Positions 1-6,887 of a stretch of 18,771 nucleotides of DNA are shown here, piece by piece. Every line of letters starts with the position of its first letter. The stretch's first letter is position 1. A program made the position numbers and the translations under genes. The notes beneath the pieces are model-generated. The model was not told the DNA's origin, did no database searches, and saw only the letters and a program-made list of their open reading frames with translations. This DNA comes from Prasinococcaceae sp. CCMP 1430. Its lineage: Eukaryota > Prasinodermophyta > Palmophyllophyceae > Prasinococcales > Prasinococcaceae. Where the stretch lies: assembly GCA_013416795.1 (NCBI GenBank), contig RQSC01000026.1:611165-629935 (forward strand). The letters run 5' to 3'.

Positions 1-1
1 G

Positions 2-847
2 CCGCCGGCGGACGCCGGGCCGCACGGGGACGCGCGCAGGGGGGCCGCAAAGGCCGCGGCTGTGGCGGCCGGTGGGCTGGCGCTCTTCGCACCGCTTCTC
101 GTCGCCGCGCCGGCGCTTGCAGCGGAGGGCGCGCCCGCGGTTCTCCTCACCTCGCTGCAGTCCATCATCGACGCACTGCAGGCCCAGCCCCTGCATGAGA
201 CCGTGCCGCTGTACGTGGCGTTCGTGATGGCCACCGAGCTCATCCCGCTGCTGCCCACGCAGCCGGTCTCGCTCACCGCCGGCCTGCTGTTCGGTGCCAA
301 GGCCGGGGCCGCGGCGGTGTGGTGTGGCAACATGGGCGCGGGCACGATTGCCTTCTTCCTGAGCAAGGCGAATGGGCCGCGTTTGGCAAAGTTCATTGAG
401 CGGCTCGAGGGCAAGGGGGGTAAGGGCAACGAGGCTGACGCCGAGAACGCGGATGAGGAGGTCAACTCGCTCACGGACCGTGTTGCGCGGGGGGGCTTCG
501 GGCAGCAGCTCACCGGCGTTTTCCTCTTCCGCCTGACGCCGCACCCCTTCTCGCTGTCGAACTACCTGCTTGGCCTCACGGGCGTGGGCTACCCGGCGTA
601 CCTTCTGGGCACCATGGCAGGCATGGCGCCGTGGGCGGCGTTCTACGCGTTCGTGGGCGCGTCCGGCCGGAACCTCTTGTTGGCGGGGGACGACCTCGGC
701 TCGATCTTCGCCGCGCTCGCCGCTGACCTCGACGGGCCGCTGCGCGCCACGGGCCAGGTGACAATGGTCGCGCTCGGTTGCGCGGGCCTGTACGTGCTCG
801 CCCGCAAGATAACGGAGCGCGCCGCCGCCGCCGAGCAAGATGCCTAG
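2..847 (+). CDS. VTT-domain (TVP38/TMEM64, DedA-like) membrane protein, 5' partial, probably plastid-targeted
   Basis: The frame is open from the window edge to TAG at 845-847, giving 281 residues without a start, so the N-terminus lies upstream. Seen: residues about 12-42 have an Arg-Arg pair, a hydrophobic Ala/Leu stretch and an APALA-AEG end, which resembles a signal peptide or Tat-type thylakoid-lumen transit segment with an AxA cleavage site. The VTT core follows: a membrane segment with LIPLLPTQPVSLTAGLLFG, a Gly/Ala-rich helix, then FRLTPHPFSLSNYLLGLTGVG and a second reentrant/membrane segment, and a last helix near the C-terminus. Known: VTT proteins (TVP38, TMEM41/64, VMP1, DedA) are polytopic membrane proteins, several with lipid scrambling roles. 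Inference: it acts in a plastid or other internal membrane; substrate unknown. The 3' end converges with the G-patch gene, leaving 260 bases between them that hold no visible gene. The family call is firm; plastid targeting is tentative. Confidence 0.8.
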   Translation, partial: PPADAGPHGDARRGAAKAAAVAAGGLALFAPLLVAAPALAAEGAPAVLLTSLQSIIDALQAQPLHETVPLYVAFVMATELIPLLPTQPVSLTAGLLFGAKAGAAAVWCGNMGAGTIAFFLSKANGPRLAKFIERLEGKGGKGNEADAENADEEVNSLTDRVARGGFGQQLTGVFLFRLTPHPFSLSNYLLGLTGVGYPAYLLGTMAGMAPWAAFYAFVGASGRNLLLAGDDLGSIFAALAADLDGPLRATGQVTMVALGCAGLYVLARKITERAAAAEQDA

Positions 848-1107
848 AGGAACCCCGCACGCGGTCTCCTCGCTCCCATCTGGCACCGTTTGCGCGCACT
901 CGCGCGCGCTGTACACTATCATTTTCTGTCCGTAATTGAACGCCTCGAGCTTGTTGTGAATGGTGGTTCCCCTCGCAACCAGGGTCCGCAACCAAGGTCC
1001 GCGCGCGAACGTGCCCAGCGAGGCGCGCTTGTGCGCGCGCCGGCGACGGTAGTGACAGAAAGAATTGTGTAGATACATGGCCGCGAGAGCGCGGCGGTGG
1101 GCGCGGC

Positions 1108-2589
1108 TCATTTGGTGCCGACAATCTCGCCACCTTCGACGATGAGCCCCAGCACCTTCTTGGCCTTCTTGCCAGCCTTGCCGCACGAGCCTAGCAGTTC
1201 GTCGAGCGCATCGACGTCGGCGACCGCCGCCTTGTCGCCGGCAGCCTCCAGCGCGGCGTCGCGCAGTGCGCTAAACTCGAGGCGGTCACCCTCAGCCCTG
1301 CCACCCACGAGGGTCTTGACGACCTTCTTCCACTTGACCGGCTTGCGCTGCTTCTTTCGGACCGGCTCGCCGTCCCCGCCGTCCTCGCCGCCATCCGCTC
1401 CATCGGCGCCGAAGGTTTTCTTGCTGCCTTCAAAGCCCGCCACGCCCTTCAGCTTGCCAGTGCCGCGGCTGAAGCCCTTACCCACTCCAAGGCCCACTCG
1501 CTTGCCCAGCCGGGCGTCGGCCTCTTCCACGGCGCGTGTGGCGAGCGCCACCTGATCATCTTCATTAAAACCGCGCTTGCGGCCGCCCTCATTACCCTCC
1601 TCGCCACTGTCGCCGCCATCCACCCCCTTCGACTGGCCCTGGCGGATGAACTCGCCAAACCACCACGCGTCAGCGTCCCCCTCCTGCGGTCGCTGTGCGA
1701 GAGCCTGCATGGTGCGCGCGGCGTCCGCCACCTCCTCTTTGCGCCGCTCCTCGGCGGCTTCCTCCTCGAGGCGCTCTGCGCTCTTCGCTGGTGGCGCGGC
1801 CGGTCGCGCGCGCTTGGCGGCCGGCTGCGCACCCTCGCCGTCCGAGCTGTCGCTGCTGCCGGAGGCGTCATTTGTGAGCGGCGAGTTGGGCGACGGCGGC
1901 GAACCAGCCTCGCCCCCCTTGGCAGCGCCGCCCTCTGCCGCGGGCCCGCCCGGGAACGCGTCCGCGCCGGGCACGCCGCCGAGAATGGCGGTCAGATCAA
2001 CGCTCGAGTAGCCGCGGATATTCTTGTTTGCCTTGCGTCGCGCGTAGCGCGTAGTGTGCGTGCCGCGCGCCTCGGCCTTCTTCTTCGCCTTCTCGGCCGC
2101 TCGCGCCGCCTTGGCATCGGCACGCGCCTGCTTGCGCTCCGCGCGCTCCGCGCGGCGCGCCTCCTTGGCAGCGCGCTTCGCCAGCTTCTTCTTCGAGAGC
2201 TTCTTGCCATCCTTCCCCACCTTGGCGGCCTCATTCAACCCCTCCGCCTGCGCGCCTGGGCCTGGATGCTGCTGCTGCTTGGCCGCGTACTTGGCGGCGA
2301 GATTCTGGAGGATCTTGTTGTATGCGGTGGCGCTCGCCGTCCAGTTGGCGTCCGTCCACTGCGAGCCCGACGTCACGCCGATGCCTGCCACGTCGCACTT
2401 CTTGGTCACGCGAACGTGCGACGCGATGCCCTGCGCATCCTTGCCGAGACCCTCGCCCTCCTTCCACCCGGTGCGCACGAGCATGCGGTAGCCGAAGTCG
2501 TCTTTCTTGAGCCCCTGGTAGAGCTCCTCGTGGCGCGCCAGCGCATCGCCCGCGCCGCGGGCGCCGCCAACCACCTTCTCGGCGTCCAT
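1108..2589 (-). CDS. G-patch nucleolar-type protein (GPATCH4/PINX1-like)
   Basis: The protein is 493 residues from ATG at 2589 to TGA at 1108-1110. Seen: a G-patch at about residues 31-77 (FGYRMLVRTGWKEGEGLGK, then the GI...VRV...GIG pattern), a helical W...YNKILQNLA segment, a long Lys/Ala/Glu/Arg-rich helix (about 115-180), a conserved-looking RRKANKNIRGYSSVDLTAILG segment, acidic Ser/Asp-rich linkers, a bipartite-like KKQRKPVKWKK and a C-terminal helical domain ending EGGEIVGTK. Known: G-patches activate DEAH-box helicases, and GPATCH4/PINX1-type proteins are nucleolar and act in rRNA processing or telomerase control. Inference: a nucleolar ribosome-biogenesis factor. The C-terminal KWKKVVKTLV...LEFSALRDAAL pattern recalls the LYAR-type C-terminal domain. 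The frame is open upstream to 2826, but that part is Arg-rich antisense-like composition; the good coding signal upstream is in another frame (the BTB part). The start at 2589 is therefore uncertain, and this may instead be the 3' part of a BTB-containing gene. Confidence 0.75.
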   Translation of the reverse strand: MDAEKVVGGARGAGDALARHEELYQGLKKDDFGYRMLVRTGWKEGEGLGKDAQGIASHVRVTKKCDVAGIGVTSGSQWTDANWTASATAYNKILQNLAAKYAAKQQQHPGPGAQAEGLNEAAKVGKDGKKLSKKKLAKRAAKEARRAERAERKQARADAKAARAAEKAKKKAEARGTHTTRYARRKANKNIRGYSSVDLTAILGGVPGADAFPGGPAAEGGAAKGGEAGSPPSPNSPLTNDASGSSDSSDGEGAQPAAKRARPAAPPAKSAERLEEEAAEERRKEEVADAARTMQALAQRPQEGDADAWWFGEFIRQGQSKGVDGGDSGEEGNEGGRKRGFNEDDQVALATRAVEEADARLGKRVGLGVGKGFSRGTGKLKGVAGFEGSKKTFGADGADGGEDGGDGEPVRKKQRKPVKWKKVVKTLVGGRAEGDRLEFSALRDAALEAAGDKAAVADVDALDELLGSCGKAGKKAKKVLGLIVEGGEIVGTK

Positions 2590-2624
2590 GGCGCCGGCCA
2601 CAGCGCCGCCTGCGCGCGCCGCAC

Positions 2625-2931
2625 GAGGGCGCTCAGGCCCGCCACGCCCTTGTCGACGCCCTCGTCGCCGTCCGCCGCGCCGTTGGCGTCGCTGCTCTCG
2701 GCGTTGCTCTCGTCGTCCTGGTCGAGCTCGAACTGCAGGTACTCGGCGGCGGCGAGCAGCTGCAGCAGCGCGCCGCGGCGCACCGCCTCCGCGACGGCGT
2801 CGTACTTGTAGCAGTGCAGCACGCACAGGAAGACGCCCACGCGCCCGCCGGGCACGTCGGCGGGGAGGCTCACCTCGTTGCTCTCGCCCTCCGCCCAGCG
2901 CTGCGTGGCGCGCACCGCGCGAGTGTCAGAC

Positions 2932-2991
<60 letters not shown>

Positions 2992-3393
2992 ACGTGTGTG
3001 CACGCGCGCGCGCGCGCGTGTGTGTGTGTTCTTGCGACGCACCTGTCCGCCCCGTTCGTTGCCGTCGCCGAAGGCGGCCTTGAAGTACGCGCTGCCGCCG
3101 GCGAGCGCGAGCTGCAGCTTGTGCAGCGGCCACGCGTCGCGCGCGTACAGCGCGTCGAGCGCGGCGACGTCGTCGGCGTCGAGGTCGAGGCTGTTGAGGC
3201 CGTTGATGTCGAGGCTGAGGTCGTCGCCCGCGTCCGCGGCGCGGGCGGGGAGGGGCCACTGGCCGGCGAGCGCCGCCGCGGTGAGCGCGCTCGTGCTGCC
3301 ACAGCTGGGACGGTGGGCTCCCCCGCGCCTGTGCGCCAAGGCACCGCCCGACGCGCCGCCGGCGCGGCGCCGCGCGCGCGCGCGCGCAGCCAT
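2625..3393 (-). CDS. BTB/POZ-domain coding region with one intron; 3' end unresolved
   Basis: Exon 1 is 3393-3043 (ATG at 3393), intron 3042-2901 (GTGCGTCG...CACGCAG) and exon 2 starts at 2900. The intron is phase 0 and joins GNERGGQ to RWAEGESNE. Seen after joining: HKLQLALAGGSAYFKAAFGD, then VSLPADVPGG, FLCVLHCYKYD and ALLQLLAAAEYLQFEL, which is the order of the BTB/POZ fold (dimer-face His-Lys, SxYF, the later helices). An acidic Asp/Ser/Gly tail follows. Known: BTB domains mediate dimerisation and recruit CUL3 ligases or transcription partners. The frame continues without stop to TGA at 2406-2408, overlapping the G-patch frame; I end the feature at 2625, a GTGCGG that could be a donor. 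A 110-base phase-0 intron 2624-2515 would fuse the BTB to the G-patch protein. No other Met precedes the conserved BTB core in this frame. Domain call good; gene boundaries weak. Confidence 0.55.
2932..3029. repeat. (GT)n/(CG)n alternating purine-pyrimidine tract inside BTB intron
   Basis: A 28-unit GT run occupies 2934-2989, followed after a short TTAAC break by mixed GT and CG alternation to 3029. On the coding strand it is (CA)n and makes up most of the 142-base BTB intron. Such tracts favour Z-DNA and are prone to length change. Confidence 0.95.
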
Positions 3394-4861
3394 GCACCCG
3401 TCGCTGGTGAAGTATGTGGCGACGATGATCGCCAGCGTGCCCGTGTCGTACGGCCAGCGGCTCATGCCGACGACGGCCGCGCGCCACGCGCACGCGTTCC
3501 TGTCGGGCGCAGCCATGTGCGCGATCGCGTACGGTACGGGCTCGCAGATGCTGGTGCTGCCCATCGTTTGGACGTACGCGATGCTCGTGGCGCTGCCGCG
3601 CGCGCATGTAGGCATCATTTCGATGGTGATCAACATGTCGTACCTCGTTTTCTGCCACACCTTCACCGGCTCGGCCGAGGCGTGGCGCGAGGGCGCGATC
3701 GACGCGACAGGCTCGCTCATGGTGATCACGCTCAAGCTCATCGCGTGCTGCTACACCTACCAGGACGGCGGCGCCGACGAGTCGAAGCTGCTCAAGTCGC
3801 AGAAGGAGTTCAGACAAGATCAGTTGCCCTCGGTGCTCGAGTACCTTGGCTTCTGCTTCTGCAACGGCGCCGTGCTCTCGGGGCCGACCATCGAGATGAA
3901 GAAGTACCTTGACTTCAGCGCGCATCGTGGCGTGTGGTCGAAGCCGCTGCCGCCGTGCGCGTGGGCGCTGCTGCGCACGTGCCTGGGCTTCGCAGCCTGC
4001 GGTGCCTTCCACACTTTCATGTCGATGCACTTCGTGTGTGACATCGAGAGCGAGGGCCACCTCGCCAGGACGTGGTGGCAGAGAATTGGGTGGTACTATC
4101 TAGTTGGTGTGGGCGTTCGCTTCAAGTTCTACTTCGTGTGGCTCATAGCCGAGGCGGTGCGTGCGCGCGCCCGCGCGAGTCGCTGCGAGTGCGATGCGCG
4201 TCGACCCTCTCGCGTGCTTGCGCGGTTCGTGGGACCCGCCAGCTGACGGCGCGACTGGGTGACGTGTGGCTCCCAACGCCCGCATCGCGCGCAGGCCACC
4301 ATCGCGAGCGGCATCGGATACGAGGGCACGGATGAGAAGACGGGCGAGGTTTCCTGGGGTGGCGGCCGCAACGTGCGGCTCCTCAAGATCGAGTTCGCCG
4401 AGTCCGCGCGCGACGTGACCTCCTACTGGAACATGAACACGGCCGACTGGCTGAGGCACTATGTGTACGAGCGTCTGGCGGCGCCGGGTGCGAAACCCGC
4501 GTGGTGGGCGACTTACGTCACCATGCTGGTCTCCGCACTGTGGCATGGGACGCACGCCGGCTACGCACTCTTCTTCGCCAGCGCGGGCCTCTACTCGCAG
4601 TCGGGGAAGGTGCGCTTCAACTGGCTCAAGTACACCTCTCCGGGCTCTGTGGTCAACCGCGTGGCGCGCCTCCTCTGCACGATCTTCGCGCAGCTGGAGC
4701 TCAATTACGTCGCGATGCCCTTCCTGCTGCTCACGTGGGACGCCTCGCTGCAGTTGTGGAGGGACGGCGCGTGGTTCGGCCACATCGTGTGGACTGTCAC
4801 CGTGCTGCTTGGCTTTGTCTTCCCCGGCCCGAAGAAGAAGGGCGCCAAGAAGACCAACTGA
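3392..4861 (+). CDS. MBOAT-family lysophospholipid acyltransferase (LPLAT/LPCAT type)
   Basis: Exon 1 is 3392-4156, intron 4157-4294 (GTGCGTGC...GCGCAG, phase 0) and exon 2 is 4295-4861 (TGA); 443 residues. Seen: many membrane helices; TFTGSAEAWREGAIDATGSLM (split by helices) and YTYQDGG; PSVLEYLGFCFCNGAVLSGP, the usual MBOAT cytosolic segment; after the junction the LIAEA-ATIASGIGY join; WNMNTADWLRHYVYERL around Asn301; and ALWHGTHAGY with His339, the two hallmark active-site residues. The chain ends KKTN, a dilysine KKxx ER-retrieval signal. Known: these enzymes re-acylate lysophospholipids from acyl-CoA in the ER (Lands cycle). Inference: ER phospholipid remodelling; headgroup preference not readable. 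The ATG shares CATG with the divergent BTB start; Met12 at 3425 is an alternative start. Family confidence is high. Confidence 0.9.
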
Positions 4862-5125
4862 GCGATGCACGTTGCCGAATGGCTTTCATGTGCACGGCGG
4901 CGCGAGGGTGCGAACGCGCTCCTGTGCCAACCGCTGGTCCAGGCGCGCTGTCGAAGGGCACGATCGTTCGAAGCGGCTGCTTCACGTGAGTATCCACCTC
5001 AATCCCTGCAGCAATGGCCCACTTGACAGGAGTATTTTTGTGAGCACAACCCGCGCGCGCGCGAGCGTGTATATCACTCGATCACGTGGGCACCCTGATT
5101 AAACGCGCGCGCGCGCGCCGTCGCC

Positions 5126-5156
<31 letters not shown>

Positions 5157-5316
5157 TGAGTTGTTACAGGGTGAAGTCCGTTCAGCTGAAGCTCGGCTGG
5201 TCGACATCGAAAGGCTACACGAATGTGATCAGCGAAGGAGCATTCCAGGCGCACAGGGAAGACAGTGTCAGCCCCTCACCAACGCATGCGCGCGCGCGTT
5301 TGGGCTCGCGCGCTCA
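4862..5316. other. Convergent intergenic region (MBOAT and dynein light chain 3' ends)
   Basis: No convincing gene. It contains CG tracts (5051-5064, 5104-5118), a CACGTG at 5083-5088 and a GT run at 5131-5155. It probably holds the 3' UTRs and polyadenylation signals of both genes; I see no canonical AATAAA. A last short exon of the dynein light chain could lie here. Confidence 0.6.
5131..5155. repeat. (GT)12 microsatellite
   Basis: An uninterrupted GT run just after a CG-alternating tract and TATAT. It lies outside recognised coding sequence, downstream of the dynein light chain stop on the minus strand. Confidence 0.95.
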
Positions 5317-5924
5317 TTAGCGGCGCGCGCGGCCTCGAGCGTCAATCCATGCGGGGCTGGGCGGGCAGAGGGCGACACGCACCGAGTCCTTGGACTTGAA
5401 AAGGATGACGTGCGCGATTCCGATCTGCATGTGGATGAACGCGCGCGTCTCGTGCGACACGCTCGCCGCGAACGACGTGCCCACGATGGCGTGAAACACG
5501 CCGTCGCTCTTGCCTGGTGTGGTGTCCACCGGGTACTTCTTATCCATCTCCTGAAGAACCACGTATGCGAGGACCGGGGGCCGCGAATGGCGTCGTCAGC
5601 GTCACCCGCATGAGGTAACTATAAGGCGCGCATTGGCTCACAAGCTGTCCGGTGCGAGCCCAGCAACGCCAGGGCGGTGCTGTCAGCGTCGCGCGAGCGC
5701 AAGCGCGCAGGGATGCGCACCTTCTTGATGTATGCCGCAGCCTCGCGCCACGCGCCTTGGTGGCGGCGGATCGCCTCGGTGGAGATCTCAGTGGCAACGT
5801 TGGTCATGTCGGTCGGCGTGTCCGCGCGGTGCATCTTGACGGTTGGCCCCGACGGCGCCGAAGCCTCGGCCTCACCCTCGGCGTCGGGCGCTGTGGTGGG
5901 GTCATTCTCGCCACCGCTGCCCAT
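5317..5924 (-). CDS. LC8/DNAL4-type dynein light chain, extended
   Basis: Exon 1 is 5924-5721, intron 5720-5551 (GTGCGCAT...TTCTTCAG, phase 0) and exon 2 is 5550-5317 (TAA); 145 residues. Seen: TDMTNVATEISTEAI, then EAAAYIKK joined across the intron to EMDKKY, then FHAIVGTSFAASVSHETRAF and IGIAHVILFKS. This matches the LC8 fold order (helix 1, helix 2 with IKK-x-DKKY, the W/FHxIVG strand, THET-like motif, LLFKS end). Differences: about 35 extra acidic residues at the N-terminus, about nine extra residues between DKKY and FHAIVG (canonical LC8 has only NPTWH there), and about 20 residues after FKS. Known: LC8 proteins (about 89 residues) dimerise and dock intermediate chains in cytoplasmic and axonemal dynein; DNAL4 is a diverged flagellar outer-arm member. 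Inference: an axonemal or transport dynein subunit. A GTGCGT at 5382-5377 could be a further donor, which would replace the odd C-terminal tail. Confidence 0.8.
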
Positions 5925-6887
5925 GACTGCTGCGACTGTGGCCACGCGCGCAGACGCGCACGCGAGCACCTCCGCGCGCCCACCGCACTGGCCCGCTACA
6001 GCGCGCGACGGCGCGCGCTCGCCCACGCACGCACGCGCCGCAGGCGCGTTGTGCGGCGTGCGCGCGGGAGGGGGGGGGGGGGCGGGGGGGCGCGTGTGGC
6101 GCGCAGGCGCACGCTCGCCAGGCGGCCTTCCGGGGAGTGGAAAGGAAGGGGGCACCAAGCGCCCCTCTGCGACCGGCGGGCTCGCCCGCCGCAACGCCGC
6201 CCGCTCGTCCGCCCGCCCGCCTGCCGCCGCCCCTCCCTCCTTCGCCCACTCCGCCCAGTCTCTTCCCAGCGCCGCGCCACAACGAGCGCAGCGCGGGGCC
6301 AGGGGGAACGCGCCGACACCCCGGGTTCGTCCCGCGTCGATCCGCGATGGTGCGCCAGCACACACCCTATATGACGCGTTTAGACCGGGGGGCTCGGTCG
6401 AGGTGTACACCATCCTCCATCAGCTGCGCTCGTTCCCAAACCGGCGCGCAACGAGCGAGAGCGCGGCCGCCAGCCGGAGGATTGGTGCGTGGGTGGGGGT
6501 CGGGGGACGCGAGCCAGTCCGGCCGGTGCGCTCGGGTGCGCCCGGCCGGCGTTGGCGCTAGCTAGCTAGAGCGCGCGGGGGCGAGCGCGCACGCCGTGGC
6601 AAGAAGTGGGTCGTTTGTGAGGATCGCGTGCGCCGGGTGCGCGCGGGCACGGGCGCCAGGGTGGCGGCCGAGGATTCGGGCCACCCCTCCGCACCCCACC
6701 CCCCACACACACAGACGGGAGTACGCGCCGCAGGGGGAACGGACGGAGGCGCGGTGGCGCGGCGGCTAGGCCGCGCACGCCGCGCCGCGCCGCGCGGCGT
6801 CCTGCGCGAGCGCGCACGCGCAGGAGGAGCCAGCCGAGCCAGAGCGCCCCCCCCCCGCGCGCGCGCGGCCCACGGCGCGCGCGCGCC
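5925..6887. promoter_or_regulatory. Divergent intergenic region between dynein light chain and CNB gene
   Basis: About 960 bases without a gene I can support; the open frames here are Arg/Ala/Pro-rich and look like composition artefacts. It must hold both promoters and 5' UTRs. Visible: a G13-C-G7 run, C-rich runs near 6846-6856, the palindromic GCTAGCTAGC near 6557-6566, a TATATG at 6368-6373 and CG-alternating tracts just before the ATG at 6888. Confidence 0.5.
6066..6090 (+). repeat. Long G run (G-quadruplex-forming potential)
   Basis: GGG, A, thirteen G, C, seven G in 25 bases. Several G3 blocks are adjacent, so an intramolecular quadruplex is possible. It lies upstream of the dynein light chain start. 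The run length may be misassembled. Confidence 0.8.

Noticed and set aside
2056-2811. 251-codon plus-strand frame opposite the G-patch gene
   Set aside because: Leu/Arg/Ala-rich with no domain; the opposite strand carries recognisable G-patch and nucleolar motifs.
2878-3083. Plus-strand Cys-Val repeat protein from the GT tract
   Set aside because: All three frames of a GT repeat stay open, so an ORF here is trivial; the tract lies in a convincing BTB intron.
2870-4060. 396-codon minus-strand open frame covering the MBOAT gene and GT repeat
   Set aside because: It is Arg/His-rich, antisense to conserved MBOAT motifs and reads through the microsatellite as Thr-His repeats; a GC-composition artefact.
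5677-6561. Long plus-strand frame across the LC8-CNB intergenic region
   Set aside because: Composition-driven (Arg/Ala/Pro), antisense to LC8 exon 1 and without any motif.
6557-6566. GCTAGCTAGC palindrome as a mobile-element end or attachment site
   Set aside because: No matching partner repeat, no transposase or integrase, and it is too short to carry weight.
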